Below are positions 41,395 to 51,747 of a stretch of 64,000 nt of DNA, one piece after another. A program made the translations under genes and the position numbers. Location of the stretch: positions 62,972 through 126,971 of the forward strand of contig NZ_LMID01000014.1 of the NCBI RefSeq assembly GCF_001428605.1, given 5' to 3'. Below the pieces are notes generated by a model, which was given only the letters and a program-made list of their open reading frames with translations, made no database searches and was not told where the DNA came from. Source of the stretch: Sphingomonas sp. Root720 (GTDB lineage Bacteria; Pseudomonadota; Alphaproteobacteria; Sphingomonadales; Sphingomonadaceae). Position 1 is the stretch's first letter. Each line of letters opens with the position of its first letter.

Positions 41395-41952
41395 TTGCCG
41401 GTTAAGCTCATCCATACCCGCCGCTTCGGGGACGATCGCGGCTGGTTCTCCGAAACCTATCATCGCCCGCGCTGGGCCGCCGACGGGGTGGTCGAGGAGT
41501 TCGTCCAGGACAATCATAGCTGTTCGAAGCATGTCGGCACCATCCGCGGCATCCATTTCCAGGCACCCCCGAACGCTCAGGCGAAGCTCGTCCGCTGCAC
41601 CCGCGGCCGGATTATCGACTATGCGGTCGATTTGCGGGCCGGATCGCCGACCTATGGCCGGCACGTCGCCGCCGAGCTGTCCGCCGACAACGGCGACCAG
41701 CTCTATGTCCCGGTCGGCTTCGGTCATGCCTTCGTGACGCTCGAGCCCGACACCGAGGTGATGTACAAGGTGTCGGCGGTCTATGCGCCCGAGGTCGACG
41801 GCGGTATCCGCTGGGACTGCCCCATGATCGCGATCGACTGGCCGCTGCCGCCCGGAGGGCCCGTGCTGTCGGACAAGGACATGGCATTGCCGCATCTCGC
41901 CGGCTGGGATAGCCCCTTCGTCTATGACGGCGAGCCGCTGCGACCGCTGTAA
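41395..41952 (+). CDS. rfbC: dTDP-4-dehydrorhamnose 3,5-epimerase
   Basis: 185 residues, the usual RfbC length. Landmarks are [35 protein letters not shown] (catalytic His in GIHFQ), [18 protein letters not shown], the [12 protein letters not shown] segment and [11 protein letters not shown], with Tyr in the active-site region. It epimerises the C3 and C5 positions of dTDP-4-keto-6-deoxyglucose. The start is TTG 41395 with GGGAG seven bases upstream. The frame is open to GTG 41344, but that would add 17 residues unlike the family N-terminus. First gene of rfbCBDA. Confidence 0.95.
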   Translation: MPVKLIHTRRFGDDRGWFSETYHRPRWAADGVVEEFVQDNHSCSKHVGTIRGIHFQAPPNAQAKLVRCTRGRIIDYAVDLRAGSPTYGRHVAAELSADNGDQLYVPVGFGHAFVTLEPDTEVMYKVSAVYAPEVDGGIRWDCPMIAIDWPLPPGGPVLSDKDMALPHLAGWDSPFVYDGEPLRPL

Positions 41953-41962
41953 CGGAGAGACG

Positions 41963-43021
41963 ATGCGTATCCTTGTCACCGGCGGTGCCGGCTTCATCGG
42001 CTCGGCGCTGGTCCGCCACCTGGTGGGCGAGACCGATCATGAGGTGCTCAACCTCGACAAGCTGACCTATGCGGGCGTGCTCAGCTCGCTCGCCCCGGTC
42101 GGCAACAGTCCGCGCTACCGCTTCGTGCAAGGCGACATCTGCGACGGCGCGCTCGTCGGCCGGTTGCTCGCCGAGTTCCAGCCCGACGTGGTCGCGCATC
42201 TCGCCGCGGAAAGCCATGTCGACCGGTCGATCGACGGTCCCGGGGCCTTCATCCAGACCAACCTCGTCGGCACCTATACGATGCTGGCGGAGGCGCTCGC
42301 CTATTGGCGCGGCCTCGACGGCGAGCGCAAGGACGGATTCCGCTTCCATCATATCTCGACCGACGAGGTGTTCGGATCGCTCGGCGAGGACGGCTATTTC
42401 ACCGAGACGACCGCCTACGACCCGCGCTCGCCCTATTCGGCGTCGAAGGCGGGTTCGGACCATCTCGTCCGCGCCTGGGGCCACACCTACGGGCTGCCGG
42501 TGCTCGTCACCAACTGTTCGAACAATTACGGGCCCTATCATTTTCCCGAGAAGCTGATCCCGCTGATCATCATCCGCGCGCTCGGCGGCGAGCCGCTGCC
42601 GGTCTATGGCGATGGCTCGAACGTCCGCGACTGGCTGTTCGTAGAGGACCACGCCCGCGCGCTGCGCGCCGTGTTCGAGCGGGGGGTGCCGGGCGAGACC
42701 TATAATGTCGGCGGCGATTCGGAACGGAAGAACCTCGAGGTGGTGCAGGCGATCTGCGCGACGCTCGACCGCCTCGCCCCGCGCGCCGACGGCCGCGCCT
42801 ATGCCGAGCAGATCCGTTTCGTGACCGATCGGCCGGGGCACGACCATCGCTATGCGATCGATGCCGCCAAGATCAAGGCCGAGCTCGGCTGGAAACCCCA
42901 GGTCGGCTTCGAGGAGGGGGTCGAGCGGACCGTGCGCTGGTATCTGGAGAATCGCGACTGGTGGGGCGACATCCTCGCCGGGCGCTATGACACCGGCCGG
43001 CTCGGCCTCGCCACGGCCTGA
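41963..43021 (+). CDS. rfbB: dTDP-glucose 4,6-dehydratase
   Basis: 352 residues. The NAD-binding motif [15 protein letters not shown] is at residues 7-21, followed by [15 protein letters not shown], the catalytic [10 protein letters not shown] (Thr-Asp-Glu) and [12 protein letters not shown] (YxxxK). [19 protein letters not shown] and [13 protein letters not shown] are further RfbB signatures. It forms dTDP-4-keto-6-deoxyglucose, the substrate of RfbC. ATG 41963 follows GGAGAG, and the stop overlaps the rfbD start as TGATG. Confidence 0.97.
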   Translation: MRILVTGGAGFIGSALVRHLVGETDHEVLNLDKLTYAGVLSSLAPVGNSPRYRFVQGDICDGALVGRLLAEFQPDVVAHLAAESHVDRSIDGPGAFIQTNLVGTYTMLAEALAYWRGLDGERKDGFRFHHISTDEVFGSLGEDGYFTETTAYDPRSPYSASKAGSDHLVRAWGHTYGLPVLVTNCSNNYGPYHFPEKLIPLIIIRALGGEPLPVYGDGSNVRDWLFVEDHARALRAVFERGVPGETYNVGGDSERKNLEVVQAICATLDRLAPRADGRAYAEQIRFVTDRPGHDHRYAIDAAKIKAELGWKPQVGFEEGVERTVRWYLENRDWWGDILAGRYDTGRLGLATA

Positions 43022-43898
43022 TGCGCACCATCCTCGTCACGGGCGGGCAGGGGCAGGTCGGCCTCGAACTGGCGCGCCAGGACTGGCCCGCCGATATGTC
43101 TATACATTATCCGGCGCGGGCCGAGCTGGACATCGCCTCGCAGGCGAGCCTCGCCGCCTATCTGCGCGGCCGAAGCTTCGACGCGATCATCAACTGCGCC
43201 GCCTATACCGCCGTCGACAGGGCCGAGGAGGAACCCGACCTCGCCTTCCTCGTCAACGGAGAGGCACCCGGCTGGCTGGCCGATACGGGCATCCCGCTGG
43301 TCCATGTCTCGACCGACTATGTCTTCGACGGCAGCGGCGACGGCTATTACCGCGAGGAGGATCCGGTCGCCCCGCTCGGCGTCTACGGCGCGTCGAAGCG
43401 CGAGGGCGAGCGCGCGGTCGGTGCGGGGCAGTCGCGTTCGGTGATCCTGCGCACCGCCTGGGTGCTGTCCGCCCACCGCAGCAATTTCCTCAAGACGATG
43501 CTCCGCGTCGGCGCGACCAACCCGGTCCTGCGCGTCGTCGACGACCAGCGCGGCTGCCCGACCTCGGCGGCGGACATAGCGTCGGCGCTCCGCGCGATCG
43601 CGCTGCGACTGATCGACGACCCCGCCGCGCCGCTCGGCACCTATCATTTCGTCAATGCCGGCGAGGCGAGCTGGTGCGAGCTGGCGCGCGAGATCTTCGC
43701 GCTGAGCGCGGCGGCGGGCGGCCCGTCGGCCGCGGTCGAGGCGATCGCCACCGCCGACTATCCGACCCCCGCGCGACGGCCGGCCAACTCACGCCTCTCG
43801 ACGGCGAAGATCGCCGCGGACTATGGAATATATCCGCGCGACTGGCGAGCAGCCGTGCGCGACATCGTCGATGAGCTTGTGGGGCGGGGGCGTAGCGA

Positions 43899-43902
<4 letters not shown>
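43021..43902 (+). CDS. rfbD: dTDP-4-dehydrorhamnose reductase
   Basis: 293 residues. [16 protein letters not shown] gives the nucleotide-binding loop, and then [28 protein letters not shown] and [12 protein letters not shown] (YxxxK) match Rfb[20 protein letters not shown] and [15 protein letters not shown] complete the family pattern. It reduces the RfbC product to dTDP-L-rhamnose. It overlaps rfbB by TGATG and rfbA by GTGA. Confidence 0.97.
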
Positions 43903-44767
<865 letters not shown>

Positions 44768-44768
<1 letters not shown>

Positions 44769-45262
44769 TGCAGAATGCCCGCTACATTGCTGCCGGCCTG
44801 AGCGACGCCGACATGCTGTGGCTGCTGTCGGTGGGCAAGCTGCGCGGACTGCGCCCCGGCGACAGGCTGGTGGCGCCGGGAAAGCCGGTCAACGATCTGT
44901 TCTTCGTCATCGGCGGCCTGCTCGAGGTGCGGCTCGACGACGGCACCCGCGTGGCGGAACTGCACCAGGGCGACGTCGTCGGCGAGATGTCGTTCGTCGA
45001 GCGCCACTCGCCGCTCGTGTCGGTGGTGGCGGCCGAGCCGACCGAGATGCTGGCCATTCCGCGCAAGCTGATCCTCGACCGGTTCGAGCAGGAGCCCGTC
45101 TTCGCCGCCCGCTTCTACCGCGCGCTCGCGGTCTTCCTGTCCGAACGGCTGCGCGAGACCACCGCCGCGGTGCGGGCGCAGGCCAAGGACCTGCACGACG
45201 ACAAGGCCGACAAGGCTGCGCGCCTGCGCTTCAGCCGCCTGTTCAGCAAGTCGGGGCCTTAG
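44768..45262 (+). CDS. Cyclic-nucleotide-binding (cNMP) domain protein, no DNA-binding domain
   Basis: 164 residues. The first 120 form a CAP-type cNMP-binding barrel: GLRPGDRLVAPGKPVNDLFFVIGGLLEV, LHQGDVVGEMSFVE (position of the phosphate-binding cassette), then VVAAEPTEMLAIPRKLIL. The helix that follows (FYRALAVFLSERLRET) resembles the CAP C-helix, but no helix-turn-helix comes after it, and the protein ends in a Lys/Arg/Asp-rich tail. It therefore cannot act as a normal transcription factor. The ATG overlaps the rfbA stop as TGATG, so it is coupled to dTDP-rhamnose synthesis. It might tune that pathway or an export protein in response to a cyclic nucleotide (inference). Confidence 0.8.
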
Positions 45263-45324
45263 AGGGCCGCCGCCCGCCTTCGCCGCGCATGGGGTCGAAG
45301 CTCCCGGAGGGCGGGCGGGGTCCG
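45263..45324. terminator. Possible shared terminator between convergent genes
   Basis: CGCCCGCC near 45271 can pair with GGGCGGGCG near 45309, separated by about 30 bases, between the convergent cNMP and mreB-like genes. The stem is GC-only with a long loop and no T tract, so function is uncertain. Confidence 0.3.
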
Positions 45325-46449
<1,125 letters not shown>

Positions 46450-46511
46450 TCAATTGATCGTCGAAGCGCCGCCTTTCCGAGCCTAAAGCTCGCGCGGCGC
46501 TCGATCGGGGC

Positions 46512-47255
46512 CTAGCTTCGCCGTCGAAGCCCTTCGGCTGCCGCCCTGAGCTCTGCCATCGGCGCGTTTTCGAGCCAGGCACGAGCCTTGGCGAGGAAGG
46601 CGTCGGTCGCGGTTTCGGGCACCTTCGCCAGCCATGCCAGCGCTTCGTCGATGCGGCCGGCTTCGGCCAGCAGCCGGGCATGGTTGAACTGGCCGCGAAA
46701 ATCCCCGCCCTCGGCGGCGCGCGCGTAGCAGCGGGCGGCTTCGGCCAGGTCGCGCTCGACCACCCAGCCGTCCTCGTAGAAGCTGCCGACGAAGTTGATC
46801 GCCTTGGCGTTGCCCATCGCCGCGGCCCGACGAAACAGGTCCAGCGCGGCCGGCTTGTCCTCGGGCACGCCCATGCCGAGTGCGAGCGCGCTCGCATAAT
46901 TGTACATGCCCCAGTCGAGACCCTTGTCCGCTGCGATCCTGAACCACGCAACGGCGCGGTCCTTGTCGACGGGCACGCCCCAGCCCTGGTCGTAGCAGCG
47001 GCCCATCATGTTGATCGCCATGACATGGCCCTGGCGCGCGGCGCGATCGAACCAGCGCACCCCCTCGCCCGGATCGGCCGGCACGCCGGTGCCGTCGAGC
47101 AGCATCTGGCCGTAGATCGCCTGCGCCTCGGCGACGCCGCCTTCCGCCGCGACCCGGACGAAGGCGGCGCGCTCCTCCGGAGGCGCGGCCATGCGGCGTC
47201 GCATCTCGTCGGCGCCCATCGCCAATATGGCTTCGATCGTCAGCTCTTCGCCCAT
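46512..47255 (-). CDS. Sel1-repeat (TPR-like) protein
   Basis: About 247 residues from ATG 47255. At least four Sel1-like repeats of about 36 residues are visible, each with an A-x-G-x-A pattern: AEAQAIYGQMLLDGTGVPADPGEGVRWFDRAARQGH, then MINMMGRCYDQGWGVPVDKDRAVAWF, YASALALGMGVPEDKPAALDLF and GSFYEDGWVVERDLAEAARCY. There is no signal peptide. Such solenoids mediate protein binding. It lies downstream of the TonB receptor gene with a terminator-like hairpin in between, so some read-through expression is possible. Confidence 0.85.
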   Translation of the reverse strand: MGEELTIEAILAMGADEMRRRMAAPPEERAAFVRVAAEGGVAEAQAIYGQMLLDGTGVPADPGEGVRWFDRAARQGHVMAINMMGRCYDQGWGVPVDKDRAVAWFRIAADKGLDWGMYNYASALALGMGVPEDKPAALDLFRRAAAMGNAKAINFVGSFYEDGWVVERDLAEAARCYARAAEGGDFRGQFNHARLLAEAGRIDEALAWLAKVPETATDAFLAKARAWLENAPMAELRAAAEGLRRRS

Positions 47256-47277
47256 CGTCGTCGTCCCGAACGAGAAA

Positions 47278-47301
47278 GGCCCGCCCCTTTCGGGACGGGC
47301 C
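47278..47301 (-). terminator. Terminator after the TonB-receptor gene
   Basis: On the minus strand GGCCCGTCCC (47301-47292) pairs with GGGGCGGGCC (47287-47278) with one mismatch and is followed by TTTCTCG. It lies about 27 bases beyond the receptor stop codon. Confidence 0.6.
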
Positions 47302-47327
47302 ATCCCCGGAAGATTAACCGTCCGAGA

Positions 47328-49808
47328 TCAATATTTGAAGCTCAGGGTCGCGAAGGCCGAGCGGCCCGGCGCGATCGAGGCGTAGTGGCTGCTGTAGACC
47401 TGGTTGAAATAGGTCTTGTCGGTGAGGTTCTGCACGTTGACCGACAGGTCGATATTCTCGCTGACGGTGTAGCCGATGCGGGCGTCGAAGCGCCAATAGC
47501 TCGGCACCGCGCGTGCCAGCGTCCTGGTCGCCGGGTTGATCGTCACCACGCCGGCGGCGGTCTGGGTGGCGCTGCGATTGTCGGCATAGCCGCCATAGAC
47601 GCGGCTCGAGTAGAAGGCGCCGCCGCCCACCGACAGCGCCGGGGTGACCTTGTAGTTGGTCCACAGGGTGAAGCTGTGCTTCGCGGTCTGCGGGAACTGC
47701 TTGCCGGTGTTGACCGAGGGGACGAGCACGGTCTGGGCTGCCTGGCTGCCCACGGCGGCGGCGGTCAGGGTGCTGAAGCCGCCGTCGACGATCTTGGCGT
47801 CCAGATAGGTATAGCCGCCGAAGATATTCCACTCGTCGGTGATATTGCCGTTGAAGCCCAGCTCGACGCCGCGGATGCGGCGCTCGCCGATGAAGGCGAC
47901 GGTGTTGGCGTCGCTGATGACGCGGGCGTTCTTGGTCTTGGTCTGGAACACCGCGCCGGTCAGCGACAGGCCGCCGCCGAACAGGTCGGCCTTGGCGCCG
48001 ATCTCCATCGACTTGGTCTTCTCGACCCGGAGCGCGTCGCTGGCGGCCTGGACCGCGTTGAGCGCGTTCGGCTCCTGCCCTTCGCCGATCAGGCTGTTCG
48101 GCGGGGTCGCGGCGGTCGCATAGGATGCGTAGAGGCTGGTGTTCGGAGTCGGCTTGAAGATCAGGCCGGCCTGCCAGTTGAAGATGTTGTCGACCCGGCG
48201 GACCACCGGACGGACGCCGGCGGCGAGCGGCAGGGTCGAGGTGGTGCGGAAGCGGTCGTAGCGCGCGCCGAGATTGAGGATCAGCTGCTCGGTCAGCGTG
48301 ATCGAATCGAAGGCGTAGACCGCCTTGGTGTTGGCCTCGTTGTTGGTGCGCGCCGATGCCGCTGCCCGGGTGATCGGGGTCGGGACGCCGGCCGCGGTGT
48401 CGCTCGAATAGTTGATCCACGGATCGTTCGGATCGGGATTGAACAGGCTGGTGCAATAATAGCGGGCGATCGCCAGCGCCGAGCAGCGCGGGCTGATCGT
48501 CGATCCGGTCGCCAGCACATAGGCGCCACGCAGGGCCTTCTCGGACGACAGTTCGCCGCCGACCGCGAAGCTATGCTTGATCGAGCCGGTCTCGAAGGTG
48601 CCGTAGAGATCGGTCTGGTTGATGAAGCTGTCGGTGTAGCCGAAGCGGGTATTGGCGCGCCGCCAGACCTGGCCGCCCGGCTGGGCGGCTAGGTTGGCGG
48701 GATTGCCGAACACGTTGCCGGTCGAATCGTCGGGCAGCAGGAAGCTGTAGGCCTGCGAGGTGTGGCTGAAGCGCGCGGTGTGGCGCAGCGTGACCGTGCC
48801 GAAGTCGTGCTCGGCCCGGATCGTCGCCTGGTCGGTCTTGCTGTCGCGGAAGTCGCGGCTCTTCAGGCCGTAGAAGGTGTCGCGGTCGACATGGCCGGTG
48901 ACGCCGCTGGCGGTGGTGATGTCGCCGAGCGCCGGGGTCGTGACGGTGCTGCCGAGCGGCGCGTTGCAGAGGCTGGTCGAGCACATGTAGAGAAACGGGA
49001 TGCCGCTATCGGGCAGCTCGTCCGTGTCGAGGTGATAATAAGCGAGGGTCAGCCGGGTCGGGCCGCCCATGCCGATCGTGACCGACGGCGCGATGCCCCA
49101 GCGCTTCTGGTAGATCGCGTCGCGGCCGGCGACGTCCTGGTCGTGCCACATCGCGTTGAGGCGGACCCCGACCGTGTCCGACAGCTTGTAGTTCACGTCG
49201 CCGGTGACGCGCTTGTAGTCGTCGGTCCCGTAGTTGAGCGCGCCCGAGACGAAATTTTCGTCCTGCGGCAGTTTCGAGACGATGTTGAGCGAGCCGCCGG
49301 CGCTGCCCCGCCCGCCGAGGGTCGAGTCCGACCCGCGCACGATCTGGAGCTGTTCGACCGCGAAGATCTCGCGATTCTGCGCGCCGATGTCGCGGACCCC
49401 GTCGAGATAGGTCGAGCCCTGGCTGTCGAAGCCGCGGATGAAGGGGCGGTCGCCGATCGGGTTGCCGCCCTCGGCCGCGCCGAAGGTGATGCCGGGAACG
49501 GTGCGCAACGCCTCGACCAGGGTCGCCGAACCGGTTTCCTTGATCACCTGCTTGTCGACGACGACGATCGAGCGCGGCGTGTCGAGCAGCGGCGCAACGG
49601 CCTTGGGGCTCCCGACTCGCTCGACCTTGTAGCCTTCGTCGTCCAGGGCGGTGTCGCTGACGGTCATGCCGCCGAGCCGCTTTTCGCCCTGGGCGGGCTG
49701 GCTGTCCTGCGCCAGCGCGGGGGCCGAAGCGATGAATCCGATGCAGCCGAGCGCCAGGAAGGCTGGTGCGTTCAGGCCGGCCGTTTGGCGGCTGTCCGGG
49801 CGTGCCAC
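47328..49808 (-). CDS. TonB-dependent siderophore receptor (Fiu-like catecholate type)
   Basis: About 826 residues. A signal sequence (APAFLALGCIGFIASAPALAQD) is followed by a plug domain with TPRSIVVVDKQVIKETGSATLVEALRTVPGITFG and the hallmark RPFIRGFDSQG, then a 22-strand-type barrel ending in an aromatic C-terminal strand (ATLSFKY). The pattern matches TonB-dependent siderophore receptors of the Fiu/FhuE group. GTG 49808 has CCAAAGGGGA at a good distance. An in-frame ATG at 49835 lacks a ribosome site. Two Fur-like palindromes lie upstream. It imports ferric siderophore across the outer membrane. Confidence 0.93.
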   Translation of the reverse strand: MARPDSRQTAGLNAPAFLALGCIGFIASAPALAQDSQPAQGEKRLGGMTVSDTALDDEGYKVERVGSPKAVAPLLDTPRSIVVVDKQVIKETGSATLVEALRTVPGITFGAAEGGNPIGDRPFIRGFDSQGSTYLDGVRDIGAQNREIFAVEQLQIVRGSDSTLGGRGSAGGSLNIVSKLPQDENFVSGALNYGTDDYKRVTGDVNYKLSDTVGVRLNAMWHDQDVAGRDAIYQKRWGIAPSVTIGMGGPTRLTLAYYHLDTDELPDSGIPFLYMCSTSLCNAPLGSTVTTPALGDITTASGVTGHVDRDTFYGLKSRDFRDSKTDQATIRAEHDFGTVTLRHTARFSHTSQAYSFLLPDDSTGNVFGNPANLAAQPGGQVWRRANTRFGYTDSFINQTDLYGTFETGSIKHSFAVGGELSSEKALRGAYVLATGSTISPRCSALAIARYYCTSLFNPDPNDPWINYSSDTAAGVPTPITRAAASARTNNEANTKAVYAFDSITLTEQLILNLGARYDRFRTTSTLPLAAGVRPVVRRVDNIFNWQAGLIFKPTPNTSLYASYATAATPPNSLIGEGQEPNALNAVQAASDALRVEKTKSMEIGAKADLFGGGLSLTGAVFQTKTKNARVISDANTVAFIGERRIRGVELGFNGNITDEWNIFGGYTYLDAKIVDGGFSTLTAAAVGSQAAQTVLVPSVNTGKQFPQTAKHSFTLWTNYKVTPALSVGGGAFYSSRVYGGYADNRSATQTAAGVVTINPATRTLARAVPSYWRFDARIGYTVSENIDLSVNVQNLTDKTYFNQVYSSHYASIAPGRSAFATLSFKY

Positions 49809-49850
49809 GATATGTCCCCTTTGGATATTGTCCATGTTGGGAGTGGCTAC

Positions 49851-49865
49851 TGATAATCAATCTCA
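49851..49865 (-). promoter_or_regulatory. Candidate Fur box
   Basis: TGATAATCAATCTCA fits the 7-1-7 Fur pattern TGATAATnATTATCA with the first half perfect and five of seven matches in the second. It lies about 45 bases upstream of the receptor start, where an iron-responsive repressor would block transcription. Confidence 0.5.
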
Positions 49866-49882
49866 AATGTGTCAATTTATTT

Positions 49883-49899
49883 ATGCGAATCAATCGCAT
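49883..49899. promoter_or_regulatory. Second palindromic operator candidate upstream of the receptor
   Basis: ATGCGA and TCGCAT form a perfect palindrome around ATCAA (17 bases), 18 bases beyond the Fur-like box, in an AT-rich stretch. It could be a second iron-regulator site or part of the promoter. Confidence 0.4.
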
Positions 49900-49972
49900 T
49901 TGATTGGCGAAATGGCCAATTCCCGTGGCGAAACGGCGATAGCGGCGCGTATATTCCGATCGGTGGACGCCC

Positions 49973-50179
49973 TTAGCCGCCCATCGCATGGCGGATGGTG
50001 TCGAGGGTCTTCGGGAGATGTTCGCGGAACTGGCCGATCGTTTTGCCGATCAGTGGATTGGTCTCGAAGGCCGGAGAGGATGTCGCGGCCGCCGCGGCGA
50101 CCAGGCAGCTTCCTATAGCCAGCTTGATCGCTGCCTTGCCGCGCGTGTCGCATGCCAGCTTCCGGCAGACCCTGATCAT
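49973..50179 (-). CDS. Small putative exported/membrane protein, Flp-pilin-like N-terminus (tentative)
   Basis: A 68-residue ORF starting MIRVCRKLACDTRGKAAIKLAIGSCLVAAAAA. The order basic stretch, D-T-R-G-x-A-x-x, then a hydrophobic helix, resembles the leader and start of Flp-type pilins, but the Glu following the cleavage site is replaced and the tail (FETNPLIGKTIGQFREHLPKTLDTI) is unlike mature pilin. GAGGG precedes the ATG. It may be a diverged pilin-like or simple membrane peptide. No pilus genes are nearby. Confidence 0.4.
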   Translation of the reverse strand: MIRVCRKLACDTRGKAAIKLAIGSCLVAAAAATSSPAFETNPLIGKTIGQFREHLPKTLDTIRHAMGG

Positions 50180-50338
50180 CGCGCCCTCAACCCCGTCTAT
50201 CGACATCCATAGAAATTGCAGCCGCCATAACGGTCGAAGCCTAAGCTCCGGTAAAGGCCGCGCAGTTGCCAAGCCGGGGGCGGCGTCCCTATCTGCAACA
50301 CAGAGAATCGAACGCCATCACCGGAGCCGACACCCCCT

Positions 50339-51310
50339 ATGACCGCCAGCCATTCGACCCGCATGCTGATCCTGGGATCGGGCCCCGCCGGCCTGTCCGC
50401 CGCCATCTACGGCGCGCGGGCCGGGCTCGCGCCGATCGTGGTGCAGGGGCTCCAGCCGGGCGGCCAGCTCACCATCACCACCGATGTCGAGAATTATCCC
50501 GGCTTCCGCGACGTGATCCAAGGCCCCTGGCTGATGGAGCAGATGCAGGCCCAGGCCGAACATGTCGGCGCGACGATGATGTGGGACACGATCGTCGACG
50601 TCGACCTGAGCGAGCGGCCCTTCCGGCTGCGCGGCGACGGCGGCACGCTCTATGTGTGCGACACGCTGGTGATCGCGACCGGCGCGCAGGCCAAGTGGCT
50701 GGGCGTCGAGGGCGAGACGGCCCTGGGCGGCAAGGGCGTTTCGGCCTGCGCGACCTGCGACGGCTTCTTCTATCGCGGCAAGAAGGTCGCTGTGATCGGC
50801 GGCGGCAACACCGCGGTCGAGGAGGCGCTCTACCTGACCAACCACAGCCAGGACGTGACCCTGATCCACCGCCGCGATTCGCTGCGGGCCGAGAAGATCC
50901 TGCAGGACCGCCTGTTCGCGCATCCCAACGTCAAGGTGCTGTGGAACAAGCAGGTCGACCGCTTCGTCGGCGGTGAGGGCAATGCCGGCCTGGTCGCGAT
51001 CGCGCTCAGCGACACGCAGACGGGCGAGACGTCCGAGCTGGCGGTCGACGGCGGCTTCGTCGCGATCGGCCACAGCCCGGCGACCGAGCTGTTCCGCGGC
51101 CATCTCGAGCTGGACGAGGACGGCTATCTGATCGTCGAGAAGGGCGGCACCCGCACGGGCGTCCCGGGGGTGTTCGGCGCGGGCGACGTTTCGGACAAGA
51201 CCTATCGCCAGGCCGTCACCGCCGCCGGCATGGGCTGCATGGCCGCGCTCGATGCCGAGCGCTTCCTCGCCGAGGCCGATTTCGAGGCGCGCGCGACCGT
51301 CGCGGCGTAG
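50339..51310 (+). CDS. trxB: Thioredoxin reductase
   Basis: 323 residues. An FAD-binding GSGPAGLSAAIYGARAGL loop lies near the N-terminus, followed by GGQLTITTDVENYPGF, the redox motif ACATCDGFFY (CxxC, near residues 137-140), the NADPH loop VIGGGNTAVEEALYL and the C-terminal GVFGAGDVSDKTYRQAVTAAGMGCMAALDAERFL. All parts match bacterial TrxB. A cytoplasmic flavoenzyme that reduces thioredoxin with NADPH. It is convergent with the acyl carrier protein gene. Confidence 0.97.
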   Translation: MTASHSTRMLILGSGPAGLSAAIYGARAGLAPIVVQGLQPGGQLTITTDVENYPGFRDVIQGPWLMEQMQAQAEHVGATMMWDTIVDVDLSERPFRLRGDGGTLYVCDTLVIATGAQAKWLGVEGETALGGKGVSACATCDGFFYRGKKVAVIGGGNTAVEEALYLTNHSQDVTLIHRRDSLRAEKILQDRLFAHPNVKVLWNKQVDRFVGGEGNAGLVAIALSDTQTGETSELAVDGGFVAIGHSPATELFRGHLELDEDGYLIVEKGGTRTGVPGVFGAGDVSDKTYRQAVTAAGMGCMAALDAERFLAEADFEARATVAA

Positions 51311-51320
51311 CGTTCGGGTT

Positions 51321-51341
51321 CCCCTCCCTGCCAGGGAGGGG
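51321..51341. terminator. Shared terminator-like hairpin between trxB and the ACP gene
   Basis: CCCCTCCCT and AGGGAGGGG pair perfectly around a three-base loop, centred between the two convergent stop codons. There is no long T tract on either side. Confidence 0.5.
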
Positions 51342-51352
51342 ACTCGGGAGGG

Positions 51353-51625
51353 TCAGTTCTTCAGCTTGCGCTCGACGAACGCGACCAGCGCGCCGAAGCT
51401 TTCGAGCATCTCGCCGTCGACCTCGTCATCGTCGATGATGATGCCGAGCCGGTCTTCCAGCGCCGTCAGCAGGCCGGCCACCGCCATCGAATCGAGTTCG
51501 GGCAGCGATCCGAACAGGCCGGTATCGGCGGTGAATCCGGCGGCGCGATCGGGATCGAGCGCCAGCACGTCGACGAGCACCGCACGCACAACATCCTCTG
51601 TCCGGTCGAAATCGGTCGCGCCCAC
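51353..51625 (-). CDS. Acyl carrier protein of the exosortase A system
   Basis: 90 residues from GTG 51625, with AGGGA upstream. Helical ACP layout: TEDVVRAVLVDVLALDP, then the phosphopantetheine site ELDSMAVAGLLTALED (DSM Ser), and IIIDDDEVDGEMLESFGALVAFVERKL. It is acidic as expected. It lies next to, and divergent from, the acyl-CoA ligase and decarboxylase. ACP, ligase and decarboxylase form the small metabolic arm commonly found with XrtA/PEP-CTERM exopolysaccharide loci. The acyl cargo is unknown. A much longer upstream frame exists but is Arg-rich and not protein-like. Confidence 0.9.
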   Translation of the reverse strand: MGATDFDRTEDVVRAVLVDVLALDPDRAAGFTADTGLFGSLPELDSMAVAGLLTALEDRLGIIIDDDEVDGEMLESFGALVAFVERKLKN

Positions 51626-51747
51626 GTCGTCGTCCCTGCAGCTTTCGAAGTCGCGGCTCCGTAGACGGATCGCGCGGCAGGGACAAGATTCGGATCGTCG
51701 TCGGCGCGCACCGTTGCCCCGGCGCCGTGCAACGCCTAGCTGAAGCG

